From positions 1-26,927 of the forward strand of contig DBHE01000230.1 of NCBI GenBank assembly GCA_002296055.1: 26,927 bases of DNA, read 5' to 3'. This document shows, piece after piece, positions 14,842 through 23,170 of the stretch. Made by a program: the position numbers and the translations under genes. Numbering within the stretch: the first letter of the stretch is position 1; each line of letters starts with the position of its first letter. The notes under the pieces are model-generated. The model was not told where the DNA came from. It searched no databases and saw nothing but the letters and a program-made list of their open reading frames with translations. This DNA comes from Pseudomonadaceae bacterium UBA836 (lineage in GTDB: Bacteria > Pseudomonadota > Gammaproteobacteria > Pseudomonadales > Pseudomonadaceae).

Positions 14842-15726
14842 TCAGTCCTGATAGTAGCGGCCTTCGCCGGTCGCGGTCATTTCCTGGCAAGTGGCTTCCA
14901 GGTTTTCAAAGTCGTATTCGGACAGGCCAACGTATTCCAGAATCGCCGCGCCCACGGCGTCCCATTCATGGTCGACACTGTGGTTGCCGAGCACCCGGTA
15001 GGCCTGACAGATGTGCTCTGCCATCTTCAGAATCGCCAGCAGGTTCTTTTGTTCCGCATCGGTACCCAGCGGCGAGAGAAAGGTTTGAGCAGCATTGTGG
15101 TGACTGGCAATGGCCTCGCACAGGTGTGCTGGCAGGCGCCAGGATTTGGCGGTGTAGTAGCCGATCACCGCATGGTTTGTATTCATGCGCTGATTCTCGA
15201 CATCGACGATACGCATCGTGTTCTGCGCGTAGGACTCTTCCATCACCTCAATGTAGTAGGGGAAACGGCTGAGCATGAGCGGAATGCCGCAGTTGTGGAA
15301 CAGCCCGAGGGCATAGGCTTCATCCGGCTCAACGCAGCCGATGCGCTTGGCCAGGGTCATGCAGGTCATGGCGACGTCCTGGGCGCTGTCCCAGAAACGG
15401 TTGAGGTTGACGATATTCTCGTCGGTCAGCTCGCCGCGAATGGATTGGGCGTTAACGATATTGACCACTCGCGAGACGCCCAGCAGATTCACGGCCTGCT
15501 GAATCGAGCTGATGCGGTTGGTCAGCCCGAAGAACGCGGAGTTGACGACCTTGAGCAGGCTGCCGGAGAGGCCAGGGTCCTGGCTGATCAGCCGGGCGAT
15601 GACCTTCAGGTCCGGGTCCGGCATCAGTTGCTCCATCTGCAGGTCGACCATGATCTGCGGCTGCGGCGGCACGCTGATGCCCTGCAGTGCGCTGCTGATC
15701 TGCTGGTCGGTAAGCTCGGCATTCAT
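14842..15726 (-). CDS. HDOD domain-containing signalling protein
   Basis: A 294-residue cytoplasmic protein consisting of a single HDOD (HD-related output) domain covering about 15-215, with a C-terminal helical part. Family landmarks are SQDPGLSGSLLKVVNSAFFG (48-67, as in the 'xDPxLtxkLLrlvNSa' helix), ISSIQQAVNLLG and ALGLFHNCGIPL. The metal-binding HD doublet of true HD hydrolases is replaced by His144-Asn145, so phosphohydrolase activity is unlikely, as is usual for HDOD proteins. Members act in signalling, often linked to c-di-GMP, motility or stress. The ATG at 15726 has a weak ribosome-binding site. A promoter-like pair and an inverted repeat lie upstream. It is co-oriented with the double-ACT gene downstream. 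Confidence 0.88.
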   Translation of the reverse strand: MNAELTDQQISSALQGISVPPQPQIMVDLQMEQLMPDPDLKVIARLISQDPGLSGSLLKVVNSAFFGLTNRISSIQQAVNLLGVSRVVNIVNAQSIRGELTDENIVNLNRFWDSAQDVAMTCMTLAKRIGCVEPDEAYALGLFHNCGIPLMLSRFPYYIEVMEESYAQNTMRIVDVENQRMNTNHAVIGYYTAKSWRLPAHLCEAIASHHNAAQTFLSPLGTDAEQKNLLAILKMAEHICQAYRVLGNHSVDHEWDAVGAAILEYVGLSEYDFENLEATCQEMTATGEGRYYQD

Positions 15727-15756
15727 GGAGACGATCCGCTGGTGACTGAATCATCG

Positions 15757-15786
15757 AGTTTAGCGCCACTGGGGGGCGCTTGGGAA
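15757..15786 (-). promoter_or_regulatory. Putative HDOD gene promoter with internal dyad
   Basis: On the minus strand TTCCCA (15786-15781) and TAAACT (15762-15757) are 18 bases apart, each matching four of six sigma70 positions. The inverted repeat AGCGCC-N7-GGCGCT (15762-15780) fills the spacer, where a bound repressor would interfere. The assignment is tentative. Confidence 0.35.
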
Positions 15787-15810
15787 ACCCCTGCGAGGCT
15801 CTGGCGCAAA

Positions 15811-15839
15811 GGTCCTTCGCGGGCGCGGCGCGAAGGGCC
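15811..15839. repeat. GC-rich inverted repeat upstream of rlmI
   Basis: Arms GGTCCTTCGCG (15811-15821) and CGCGAAGGGCC (15829-15839) pair over 11 bp with one G-T wobble around a 7-base loop. It has no T-tract and lies where the -35 of the rlmI promoter would be, so a protein-binding site or a REP-like element is more likely than a terminator. Confidence 0.5.
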
Positions 15840-15848
15840 GGCAGTCTG

Positions 15849-15854
15849 TATAAT
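15849..15854 (+). promoter_or_regulatory. Consensus -10 box of the rlmI promoter
   Basis: A perfect TATAAT within CTGTATAATCGG lies 46 bases before the rlmI ATG. No recognisable -35 is present at 16-18 bases spacing; that position is taken by the right arm of the inverted repeat. Confidence 0.55.
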
Positions 15855-15899
15855 CGGCCGCTGTATTTCTACATCCCGCTTGTTCCCCAGGAGTTTCTC

Positions 15900-17093
15900 A
15901 TGTCACTGCCCAGTCTGCGTCTCAAAGCCAATGCCGAACGGCGCATCCGCGCAGGGCACCTGTGGGTCTTCAGTAATGAAGTGGATACCGCGCAGACGCC
16001 GCTGACCGCCTTTGAGGCCGGCCAACAGGCGCAGCTCGAAACCAGCAGCGGCAAGCCCCTCGGGCTGGTGTGCATCAGCCCCAACAACCTGATCTGCGCG
16101 CGCCTGTTTGGTCGTGATACCGGCCACCTGCTCGACAAGTCTTTGCTGGTGCACCGCTTCAAGGTGGCGCTGAGCCTGCGCGAGCGCCTGTTCGACAAAC
16201 CCTTCTATCGTCTGGTGTACGGTGAATCCGACCTGTTGCCGGGGCTGGTGGTGGACCGCTTTGGCGACTACTTCGTGGTACAGATCGCCAACCCCGGCAT
16301 GGAGCGGGTACGCGACGCCATCGTCGAGGCGCTGGTGCAGGTATTCAAGCCGCAGGCGGTGCTGTTCAAGAACGACAGTGGCGCACGCAAGCTCGAAGGG
16401 CTGGAGTCCTATGTTGAGGATGCCTACGGCGTGATGCCGGACAAGGTGGCGCTGGAGGAAAACGGCGTGCGCTTTGAGGCGCCGGTACGCGACGGCCAGA
16501 AGACTGGCTGGTTCTACGATCACCGTGCTAACCGCGCTCGTCTGGCGCCCTATGTTGCCGGCAAGCGGGTGCTCGACCTCTATAGCTACATCGGTGGCTG
16601 GGGCGTGCAGGCGGCGGTGTTTGGTGCCAGTGAGGTGATGTGTGTCGACAGCTCGGCACCGGCGTTGGATTGCGTCGAGGCCAATGCTGCACTGAATGGC
16701 GTAGCCGAGAAGATGGCCGTGGTCGAAGGGGATGTGATGGCGGCCCTGCGTGAACTCAAGGGCGCCAACGAGCGCTTTGACGTGGTGATTGCCGATCCGC
16801 CAGCGTTCATCAAAAAGCGCAAGGACATCCGCAACGGCGAGGCCGCCTACCGCCGCCTCAATGAACAGGCCATGCGCTTGCTCAACAAGGACGGCATTCT
16901 GGTCTCGGCCTCCTGCTCAATGCACCTGGAGGAAGACCGCCTGCGCGACGCCCTGCTCGGCGCCAGCCGCCATCTGGATCGCAACCTGATCATCACCGAA
17001 CGCGGCTTCCAGGGCGCCGACCACCCGCTACATCCGGCGATTCCGGAGACCGGGTATATCAAGGCGTTGTTTTGCAGGGTTACGCCGGCTTAA
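15900..17093 (+). CDS. rlmI: 23S rRNA m5C1962 methyltransferase RlmI-like
   Basis: A 397-residue SAM-dependent RNA methyltransferase, the same length as E. coli RlmI (396), which makes m5C1962 in 23S rRNA. An N-terminal PUA domain (about 2-75: RLKANAERRIRAGHLWVFSNE) is followed by a central beta-rich region and the Rossmann methyltransferase domain. The SAM site VLDLYSYIGGWG is at 224-235, with Asp250 ending the next strand (MCVDSS). The motif IV-like segment VIADPPAFIKK is at 296-306, and Cys339 in SASCSMH is the probable catalytic cysteine. AGGAG lies eight bases before the ATG. An open frame extending 40 codons upstream runs through the promoter hairpin and was rejected. It is monocistronic, divergent from the HDOD gene and convergent with the HAD gene. 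Confidence 0.93.
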   Translation: MSLPSLRLKANAERRIRAGHLWVFSNEVDTAQTPLTAFEAGQQAQLETSSGKPLGLVCISPNNLICARLFGRDTGHLLDKSLLVHRFKVALSLRERLFDKPFYRLVYGESDLLPGLVVDRFGDYFVVQIANPGMERVRDAIVEALVQVFKPQAVLFKNDSGARKLEGLESYVEDAYGVMPDKVALEENGVRFEAPVRDGQKTGWFYDHRANRARLAPYVAGKRVLDLYSYIGGWGVQAAVFGASEVMCVDSSAPALDCVEANAALNGVAEKMAVVEGDVMAALRELKGANERFDVVIADPPAFIKKRKDIRNGEAAYRRLNEQAMRLLNKDGILVSASCSMHLEEDRLRDALLGASRHLDRNLIITERGFQGADHPLHPAIPETGYIKALFCRVTPA

Positions 17094-17103
17094 GGCGCCG
17101 GCG
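17083..17103. terminator. Possible shared terminator hairpin rlmI/HAD gene
   Basis: The inverted repeat CGCCGGC (17083-17089) and GCCGGCG (17097-17103), with a 7-base loop containing the rlmI stop codon, lies between two convergent genes. No clear T-run is present on either side, so this is weak evidence. Confidence 0.3.
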
Positions 17104-17114
17104 AGCTTCCAGCT

Positions 17115-17768
17115 TTAGCGCAAGCTGAGGATCTGCCATCCCTGCGCCTGTGCGTGTGCCCGCAGGGTGTCGTCAGGGTCGACGGCGACGGGGTGGTCGA
17201 CCATGCTCAGTAGTGGCAGGTCGTTGTGGGAGTCGCTGTAGAAGTAGCTGCCTTCCAGTGTGCGGTTGTTCTCCAGTAGCCAGCGCTCCAGTCGGGTGAC
17301 CTTGCCGTCGCGGAAGCAGGGGATGTCGGTGGTGCGGCCGGTGTACTGACCGTTGGCGCGCTCGCACTCGGTGGCCAGCAGCAGGTCGATGCCCAGGTGG
17401 CGGGCAATCGGGCCGGTGATAAAGCGGTTGGTGGCGGTGATGATCATCAGGGTGTCACCGGCTTGGCGGTGCCGCTCGATCAGCGCCTGGGCCTTGGGCA
17501 AAACGATGGGCAGGATCTTTTCCTGCATGAATTGCTCATGCCAGGCGTCCAGCTGGCCTTGCGGGTGCTCGCCCAGTAGCGCCAGACAGAAGTTCAGGTA
17601 GATCTGAATATCCAGCTTGCCGGCCAGGTAGTCGTTGAAAAACTGATCATTGCGCGCTTGATACTGCTCCGGGTCGACAATCCGGTGGGCAACGATAAAT
17701 TCGCCCCAGGCGTGGTCGCTATCCCCGCCAAGCAGGGTGTTGTCTAGGTCAAAGATGGCAAGTGGCAA
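17115..17768 (-). CDS. HAD-IB family phosphatase, candidate histidinol-phosphatase
   Basis: A 217-residue HAD phosphatase. The nucleophile/acid pair is Asp7/Asp9 in [11 protein letters not shown], motif II is MIITATN, and motif III/IV are the Lys in [10 protein letters not shown] and [11 protein letters not shown] helical cap lies after [11 protein letters not shown], as in the SerB-like HAD-IB group. The syntenic P. aeruginosa gene beside rppH (PA0335) has been reported, as I recall, to encode the histidinol-phosphate phosphatase of histidine biosynthesis, so that role is plausible. The start is uncertain: a TTG at 17768 has GGGAGAG six bases upstream and gives the family N-terminus, while an ATG at 17801 would add 11 residues. 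It is divergent from rppH, sharing a 144-base gap. Confidence 0.85.
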   Translation of the reverse strand: MPLAIFDLDNTLLGGDSDHAWGEFIVAHRIVDPEQYQARNDQFFNDYLAGKLDIQIYLNFCLALLGEHPQGQLDAWHEQFMQEKILPIVLPKAQALIERHRQAGDTLMIITATNRFITGPIARHLGIDLLLATECERANGQYTGRTTDIPCFRDGKVTRLERWLLENNRTLEGSYFYSDSHNDLPLLSMVDHPVAVDPDDTLRAHAQAQGWQILSLR

Positions 17769-17912
17769 GGCAGCTCTCCCGGGCTGTGTAACAGGCTGCA
17801 TAGGATAAAGCAGTCTGCGCGTATTTGCCCGCTCCCCTGCGGCGCTGACGGAATTGCCGCCCCGGCGTCCTTTGTGGAACAATGCGGAGCATACTCTAGA
17901 AGGATAGCGGCT

Positions 17913-18401
17913 GTGATTGACCCCGATGGTTTCAGACCCAATGTAGGCATCATCCTGACCAATGAGTTGGGGCAGGTGCTCTGGGCCAGACGCATCGGTC
18001 AAGACTCCTGGCAGTTCCCGCAGGGTGGCATTCAGCGTAACGAAAGCCCTGAGCAGGCGCTGTATCGTGAGTTGCACGAAGAAGTCGGCCTGTTTCCCGA
18101 AGATGTTGAAATCCTGGCCTGCACCCGTGGCTGGTTGCGCTACCGTTTGCCGCAGCGACTGATTCGCAGCCACTCGCAACCAGTCTGCGTCGGGCAGAAA
18201 CAGAAGTGGTTTCTGCTGCGCTTGAAAAGCGAGGATGAGCGCGTGTGTATGACGCGCAGCGCAAAACCCGAATTCGACGGTTGGCGTTGGGTCAGCTACT
18301 GGTATCCTCTGGGGCAGGTTGTCCCTTTCAAACGTGATGTCTATCGCCGCGCCATGAAAGAACTGGCGCCGCGCCTGCTTTCCAGTCTACCGGGTAGTTG
18401 A
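17913..18401 (+). CDS. rppH: RNA pyrophosphohydrolase RppH
   Basis: A 162-residue Nudix enzyme that removes pyrophosphate from the 5' end of mRNAs and so opens them to RNase E decay. It starts [14 protein letters not shown] and has a complete Nudix box from Gly38 to Leu60 (GX5EX7REUXEEXGU; E44, R52-E53, E56-E57). It then has the highly conserved Pseudomonas stretches [21 protein letters not shown] and [18 protein letters not shown]. The start is GTG at 17913, with AAGGA eight bases upstream. A frame opening 13 codons earlier adds residues not seen in the family. Its stop TGA overlaps the first possible ptsP ATG, so the two genes are surely co-transcribed. Confidence 0.95.
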   Translation: MIDPDGFRPNVGIILTNELGQVLWARRIGQDSWQFPQGGIQRNESPEQALYRELHEEVGLFPEDVEILACTRGWLRYRLPQRLIRSHSQPVCVGQKQKWFLLRLKSEDERVCMTRSAKPEFDGWRWVSYWYPLGQVVPFKRDVYRRAMKELAPRLLSSLPGS

Positions 18402-18403
18402 TG

Positions 18404-20671
18404 ATGCTCAACACGCTGCGCCGTATTGTCCAGGAGGTCAACTCTGCCAGAGATCTGGCAGCGGCTCTGGACATTATTGTGCAGCGTGTGCGCGAGGCTA
18501 TGGGCACGGAGGTGTGCTCGGTCTACCTGCTCAACCCGGAGATCAGCCGCTACGTGCTGATGGCCACTGAAGGTCTGAACAAGGACGCGGTCCGTGCCGT
18601 GACCTTGGGCACCAGCGAAGGCTTGATTGGCTACGTCGGCACCCGCGAGGAGCCGGTCAATCTGGAAGACGCCGCCTCCCACCCCCGTTTCCGTTATTTT
18701 GCCGAGACTGGCGAAGAGCGCTTTGCCTCCTTTCTGGGTGTGCCCATCATTCACCACCGCCGAGTGATGGGTGTTCTGGTGGTGCAGCAGAAGGAGCGCC
18801 GCCAGTTCGACGAAGGTGAAGAAGCCTTTTTGGTGACCATGAGCGCACAGCTGGCCGGGGTGATTGCCCATGCCGAGGCGACCGGTGCCATCGGTGGCCT
18901 GGGCTGGGGTGGCGAGGTGGTCCAAGACACCCGCTTTGACGGCGTAGCTGGCGCGCCCGGTGTCGCCATCGGCCATGCGGTGGTGATTCTGCCACCGGCG
19001 GACCTGAAGTCCGTGCCTGACAAGCAGATAAAGGACATCGACGCCGAGATCGCGCTGTTCCGGCGCGCGCTGGACGCTGTGCGGGCGGATATGCAGCAGC
19101 TGTCGAGCAAGCTGTCTTCGCAGCTGCGGCCCGAAGAGCTGGCGCTGTTTGACGTCTACCTGATGATGCTGGATGACGCGGCCCTGGGTAACGAGGTTAT
19201 CAAGGTGATTCGCGGCGGCCAGTGGGCCCAGGGCGCGCTGCGTGAAGTGGTGCTGGCGCATGTCACCCGCTTTGAACTGATGGATGACCCTTACCTGCGT
19301 GAGCGTGCCGCTGACGTTAAGGACTTGGGGCGTCGCATCCTGGCCTACCTGCAGGAGGTTGGCCGTCAGGAACTGGTGTTCCCGGAACACACCATTTTGG
19401 TGAGTGAAGAGCTGTCGCCGGTGATGCTTGGCCAGGTGCCCAAGGAAAAGCTGGTCGGCCTGGTGTCGGTGCTCGGCTCCGGCAGCTCGCACGTGGCTAT
19501 TCTGGCGCGCGCCATGGGTATTCCGACGGTGATGGGTGCGTTGGACCTGCCCTACACCCGGCTCGATGGTATGGAGCTGATTGTCGACGGCAACCGGGGG
19601 GAGGGCTACTCCAACCCGTCTCCGGAGCTGCGGCGCCATTACCTTGAGCTGGTGCGCGAAGAGCGCGAGCTGGTGCAGGGGCTGGAGAAGCTGCGCGATG
19701 TGCCTTGCGTCACCCTGGATGGCCACCGCATGCCGTTGATGGTCAACACCGGTCTGCAGGCCGATGTGGCGCGCTCGCTTGACCGCGGTGCCGAGGGCGT
19801 TGGGCTGTACCGCACCGAAGTGCCCTTCATGATTCAGGATCGCTTCCCGAGCGAGAAGGAGCAGCAGGCTACCTATCGGGAGCAGCTCGAAGCCTTCCAT
19901 CCGCTGCCGGTCACCATGCGCTCGCTGGATGTGGGTGGTGACAAGGCGCTGACCTATTTTCCGATTGACGAAGCCAACCCTTTCCTCGGTTGGCGCGGTA
20001 TCCGGGTAACGCTGGATCATCCCGAGATTTTTCTGGTGCAGACTCGCGCCATGCTCAAGGCCAGTCAGGGGCTGAATAACCTGCGCATCATGTTGCCTAT
20101 GGTCAGCAGCCTGTTCGAGGTAGAAGAGGCGCTGCACCTGATCCATCGTGCCTACAGCGAAGTGCTGGATGAAGGGGTGGATGTGCCTATGCCACCGGTT
20201 GGCGTCATGATCGAAGTGCCAGCGGCGGTTTATCAGGCCCGTGAGCTGATCCAGATGGTGGATTTTCTGTCGGTTGGCACCAACGACCTGACCCAGTATC
20301 TGCTGGCCGTCGATCGCAATAACCCGCGGGTTGCAGACCTGTATCACTCGCTGCACCCGGCGGTGCTGCAAGCCCTGATCAAAGTCTCAACGGCCTGCCG
20401 CGAGGCTGGCAAGCCGATGAGCGTGTGCGGCGAAATGGCCGGTGACCCGGCCGCCGCCGTACTGCTGATGGCAATGGGTTGCGACGCGCTGTCGATGAAC
20501 GCCACCAACCTGCCCAAGGTGAAATGGCTGCTGCGTCAGATCAAGCTGACCGACGCCAAGGCGCTGCTGGACGAGGTGATCGAGCTCGATAACCCGCATC
20601 TGGTGCTCAGCACCCTGCACCTGGCTCTGCGCCGCATGGGCTTGGGCAAGGTACTCAGCCAGCCGCGCTAG
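18404..20671 (+). CDS. ptsP: Phosphoenolpyruvate-protein phosphotransferase PtsP (EI-Ntr)
   Basis: A 755-residue first enzyme of the nitrogen phosphotransferase system (PTS-Ntr), which passes phosphate from PEP to NPr (PtsO) and on to PtsN. An N-terminal GAF domain (about 15-155) senses glutamine/2-oxoglutarate status in enterobacteria. A linker and PEP-utiliser N-terminal domain (about 178-300) follow. The swivelling phosphohistidine domain has His363 (LGSGSSHVAILARAMG). The TIM-barrel PEP-binding domain has Arg506 (MRSLDVGGDK), Arg531 and the active Cys675 (SVCGEMAGD). MLNTLRRIVQEV is the usual Pseudomonas N-terminus. Two adjacent ATGs (18401, 18404) are possible; the first overlaps the rppH stop by one base. 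The ribosome-binding site is weak, consistent with coupling to rppH. Confidence 0.96.
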   Translation: MLNTLRRIVQEVNSARDLAAALDIIVQRVREAMGTEVCSVYLLNPEISRYVLMATEGLNKDAVRAVTLGTSEGLIGYVGTREEPVNLEDAASHPRFRYFAETGEERFASFLGVPIIHHRRVMGVLVVQQKERRQFDEGEEAFLVTMSAQLAGVIAHAEATGAIGGLGWGGEVVQDTRFDGVAGAPGVAIGHAVVILPPADLKSVPDKQIKDIDAEIALFRRALDAVRADMQQLSSKLSSQLRPEELALFDVYLMMLDDAALGNEVIKVIRGGQWAQGALREVVLAHVTRFELMDDPYLRERAADVKDLGRRILAYLQEVGRQELVFPEHTILVSEELSPVMLGQVPKEKLVGLVSVLGSGSSHVAILARAMGIPTVMGALDLPYTRLDGMELIVDGNRGEGYSNPSPELRRHYLELVREERELVQGLEKLRDVPCVTLDGHRMPLMVNTGLQADVARSLDRGAEGVGLYRTEVPFMIQDRFPSEKEQQATYREQLEAFHPLPVTMRSLDVGGDKALTYFPIDEANPFLGWRGIRVTLDHPEIFLVQTRAMLKASQGLNNLRIMLPMVSSLFEVEEALHLIHRAYSEVLDEGVDVPMPPVGVMIEVPAAVYQARELIQMVDFLSVGTNDLTQYLLAVDRNNPRVADLYHSLHPAVLQALIKVSTACREAGKPMSVCGEMAGDPAAAVLLMAMGCDALSMNATNLPKVKWLLRQIKLTDAKALLDEVIELDNPHLVLSTLHLALRRMGLGKVLSQPR

Positions 20672-20686
20672 CGGCGGCCGAGCCCG

Positions 20687-21442
20687 TTACGCCCACTCGC
20701 AGAGGCTTTCTCCGTCGGGCTGACCGAAGGGGCCAAAGCGTTTTTCAATCATGCTGATGCCACCGTCCTGGCTGATGCGCAGCAAGCTGCTGGCGCGGGT
20801 GCCGTACTCTCGGTTGCCGGTGATAAAGGCGGGGGCCAGCATCCGTTCCCACTCAAGACTGATGCCGGTGGCGGGCAACTGATCATCCGCATAGCTGCGG
20901 CTGTCGGCCAGCAGCGTCAGCAACTGCTCGCTGTCGGCATCCGGCGCTGCAGCAAGCGCCTCGCGCAGGGTACGGGTTTTCGGCCAGGGGCTGTCCAGGT
21001 CAGCGTTCGACAGGCCGTAGACGCCGGGCTCCAGTGCGCGGGGCTGACCATCCAAACTGTTGAGAAACCACAACTCGCTGAGGTCGCCGATGATCAGGTT
21101 GAAGCCGGTGTAGTCGTGCAGTTGTGCGGCCAATTGCTGCATAAAGGCGGCGGGCGTTTGACTGCCCTGCAAGAAATCCAGTGGCAACTGGCCACGCGAG
21201 CGGGGCGCCTTGGCTGCGCTCGGTGCGCGAATGTTGGTGACGGCGGCAAAGCGGCCGTCGCGGGTAGCGCCTAACCAGGTGCCACCGGCCTCCAGGTCGC
21301 GACCGGCCAGCAGTTCGGGTTGTTCTTGGTCATCCCACCAGTCCAGCGGGCGGGTGGGGCGGCGGTGGAACTCGTCACGGTTACCGATCAGGGTCAGACG
21401 GTGGTGCTTGGACATCTGCCAGGCAAAGGCAATCAAACACAT
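20687..21442 (-). CDS. NRDE family protein (TANGO2-like)
   Basis: A 251-residue protein of the NRDE/TANGO2 family, found from bacteria to man. The N-terminus is MCLIAFAW, with Cys2 exposed after Met removal as in Ntn-type hydrolases. It is followed by the name-giving Asn-Arg-Asp-Glu at 21-24 (LIGNRDEFHRRP), then GGTWLGATRDGRFAAVTN and FNLIIGDLSELWFLNS, all standard for the family. Human TANGO2 has been linked to haem or lipid handling, while bacterial members have no settled role. The ATG at 21442 has AAGGAG about eleven bases upstream. A TTG three codons earlier is too close to that site. It is convergent with ptsP (15-base gap) and divergent from the tauE-like gene, as in other Pseudomonas. 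Confidence 0.88.
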   Translation of the reverse strand: MCLIAFAWQMSKHHRLTLIGNRDEFHRRPTRPLDWWDDQEQPELLAGRDLEAGGTWLGATRDGRFAAVTNIRAPSAAKAPRSRGQLPLDFLQGSQTPAAFMQQLAAQLHDYTGFNLIIGDLSELWFLNSLDGQPRALEPGVYGLSNADLDSPWPKTRTLREALAAAPDADSEQLLTLLADSRSYADDQLPATGISLEWERMLAPAFITGNREYGTRASSLLRISQDGGISMIEKRFGPFGQPDGESLCEWA

Positions 21443-21583
21443 GCGGCTCAAGGCTCCTTCGTTGTTATATCCGGAGTCTACCTGCTGTGGAGGCGCTAGT
21501 GCACGATGGCGGTGCGCTGACGGGGTGATTTCAGTAGACTAGGCGCTTTGCGCGTCAGGTCCGGCGGGTCGCCTGGGGGTGTT

Positions 21584-22366
21584 GTGGAGTTTCTGATTTA
21601 TCTGGTGCTGGGCGGCTTTGCCGGCACGCTGGCGGGGCTGTTCGGCGTGGGTGGCGGCATGATCATCGTGCCGGTGCTGGTCTACAGCTTCTCGCTGCAG
21701 GGCATGAACTCCGAGGTGCTGACCCACATGGCAGTGGGCACATCGCTGGCGACCATCGTGTTTACCTCAATCAACGCGATCCGTGCCCACCATAAGAAAG
21801 GTGCCGTGCGTTGGCACTTGTTTGCCTGGCTGACTGTCGGCATCGTGCTGGGTACGGTGCTGGGCGCGCTGACAGCCGCGCAAATCAGTGGGCCGCTGCT
21901 ACAGAAGATCATTGGCGTATTCGCCATCTGTGTCGCTATTCAGATGGGCTTTAAGCTGCAGCCCAAGGCGAGCCTGGGGGAGCCGGGTAAGCCCGTGCTT
22001 GGCGTGGCCGGCGGGGTGATCGGCTGGGCATCTGCCATCTTCGGTATTGGCGGGGGCTCGCTGACGGTGCCCTTTCTGGTCTGGCGCAGCGTGCCTATGC
22101 AGCAGGCGGTTGCTACCTCGTCAGCCTGCGGGCTACCGATTGCAGTGGCTGGCGCGTTGTCATTTATTGTTACCGGCTGGCATGCAACCGCACTGCCGTC
22201 ATGGAGTCTGGGGTATGTGTATTTGCCGGCGCTGATCGGCATTGCCGCCACCAGCATGTTGTTCGCCGGCTTTGGTGCGCGCCTGGCGCATCGGCTATCG
22301 CAGGATTTGCTAAAGCGGCTGTTCGCGTTGCTGTTGTTATGTGTTGGAATCAATTTTCTCGTCTAG
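21584..22366 (+). CDS. TauE/SafE (TSUP) family membrane transporter
   Basis: A 260-residue inner-membrane protein of the sulfite/organosulfonate exporter family. There are about eight helices in two homologous halves. Each half begins with the same signature: LAGLFGVGGGMIIVPVLVY (first) and WASAIFGIGGGSLTVPFLVW (second). The loop HKKGAVRWHL after the third helix is also typical. Known relatives move sulfite, sulfoacetate or taurine-derived compounds; the substrate here is unknown. The start is taken as GTG at 21584 (MEFLIYL in the family) with GGGGGT just upstream. A TTG at 21548 would add 12 residues. The gene ends 9 bases before lgt and is probably the first gene of the lgt-thyA-folA transcript. 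Confidence 0.88.
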   Translation: MEFLIYLVLGGFAGTLAGLFGVGGGMIIVPVLVYSFSLQGMNSEVLTHMAVGTSLATIVFTSINAIRAHHKKGAVRWHLFAWLTVGIVLGTVLGALTAAQISGPLLQKIIGVFAICVAIQMGFKLQPKASLGEPGKPVLGVAGGVIGWASAIFGIGGGSLTVPFLVWRSVPMQQAVATSSACGLPIAVAGALSFIVTGWHATALPSWSLGYVYLPALIGIAATSMLFAGFGARLAHRLSQDLLKRLFALLLLCVGINFLV

Positions 22367-22375
22367 GAATAGAGC

Positions 22376-23170
22376 ATGCTGACCTACCCGCAGATTGATC
22401 CGGTTGCGCTGGCCATTGGCCCGCTGAAGATCCACTGGTACGGCCTGATGTACCTGATCGGCATTGGAGGTGCCTGGTGGCTGGCCAAGCGCCGACTGGC
22501 CGACTTCGATCCGACCTGGAGCAAGGAAACCCTGTCTGACCTGGTGTTCTGGGTGGCGCTGGGGGTGATTGCCGGCGGACGGCTGGGCTATGTGCTGTTC
22601 TACGACCTGGGCGCCTATATCGATAATCCGCTGCTGGTGCTGGAAATCTGGAAAGGCGGCATGTCCTTCCATGGTGGTCTGCTGGGCGTGCTGCTGGCGC
22701 TGCTTTGGTTCTCGCGCAAGCACAACAAGCGCTTTTTTGAGCTGGTCGATTTTGTTGCGCCGCTGGTGCCGATTGGTCTGGGTGCCGGGCGCATCGGCAA
22801 CTTCATCAACGCCGAGCTGTGGGGCAAGGCGACTGATCTGCCCTGGGCCATGGTATTCCCAACTGATCCGCAGCAGTTGGCACGCCACCCCTCGCAGCTG
22901 TATCAGTTTGCTCTGGAAGGGGTGGCGCTGTTCACCATCCTCTGGTTCTATTCGCGCAAGCCGCGGCCGACCATGGCCGTTAGCGGCCTGTTTGCCATCT
23001 GCTACGGCTGTTTCCGCTTTGCCGTGGAGTTTGTCCGCGTGCCGGATGAACAGCTTGGCTATCTGGCCTTCGATTGGCTGACCATGGGTCAGCTACTCTG
23101 TATTCCCATGATTGTATTTGGCGCCCTGCTAATGGGGTTGGCCTACCGGCGTGAGGGGCGCACCGCATGA
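22376..23170 (+). CDS. lgt: Prolipoprotein diacylglyceryl transferase
   Basis: A 264-residue inner-membrane enzyme that transfers diacylglyceryl from phosphatidylglycerol to the lipobox cysteine of pre-lipoproteins, the first step of lipoprotein maturation. There are seven predicted membrane helices. The Lgt signature [13 protein letters not shown] is at 138-150, containing essential Arg and Asn residues. Upstream are [11 protein letters not shown] (20-29) and the MSFHGGLLG loop with His99, corresponding to the catalytic His of E. coli Lgt. Length is normal. AGGAATAGAGC precedes the ATG. The stop overlaps the thyA start (ATGA), an arrangement shared with E. coli (lgt-thyA). Confidence 0.97.
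   Translation: MLTYPQIDPVALAIGPLKIHWYGLMYLIGIGGAWWLAKRRLADFDPTWSKETLSDLVFWVALGVIAGGRLGYVLFYDLGAYIDNPLLVLEIWKGGMSFHGGLLGVLLALLWFSRKHNKRFFELVDFVAPLVPIGLGAGRIGNFINAELWGKATDLPWAMVFPTDPQQLARHPSQLYQFALEGVALFTILWFYSRKPRPTMAVSGLFAICYGCFRFAVEFVRVPDEQLGYLAFDWLTMGQLLCIPMIVFGALLMGLAYRREGRTA

Noticed and set aside
15811..15839. The 11-bp stem as a transcription terminator
   Set aside because: No T-tract follows on either strand and it lies between two divergent promoters, where no gene ends.
14500..16005. A 501-codon plus-strand open frame across the ACT, HDOD and rlmI start regions
   Set aside because: It runs antisense to two clear genes and through a promoter region; no family features are visible.
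18341..20371. A 676-codon open frame antisense to ptsP
   Set aside because: It lies fully opposite a well-conserved gene. Its composition is His/Gln/Arg-rich, as expected from the complement of GC-rich codons, and it has no recognisable domain.
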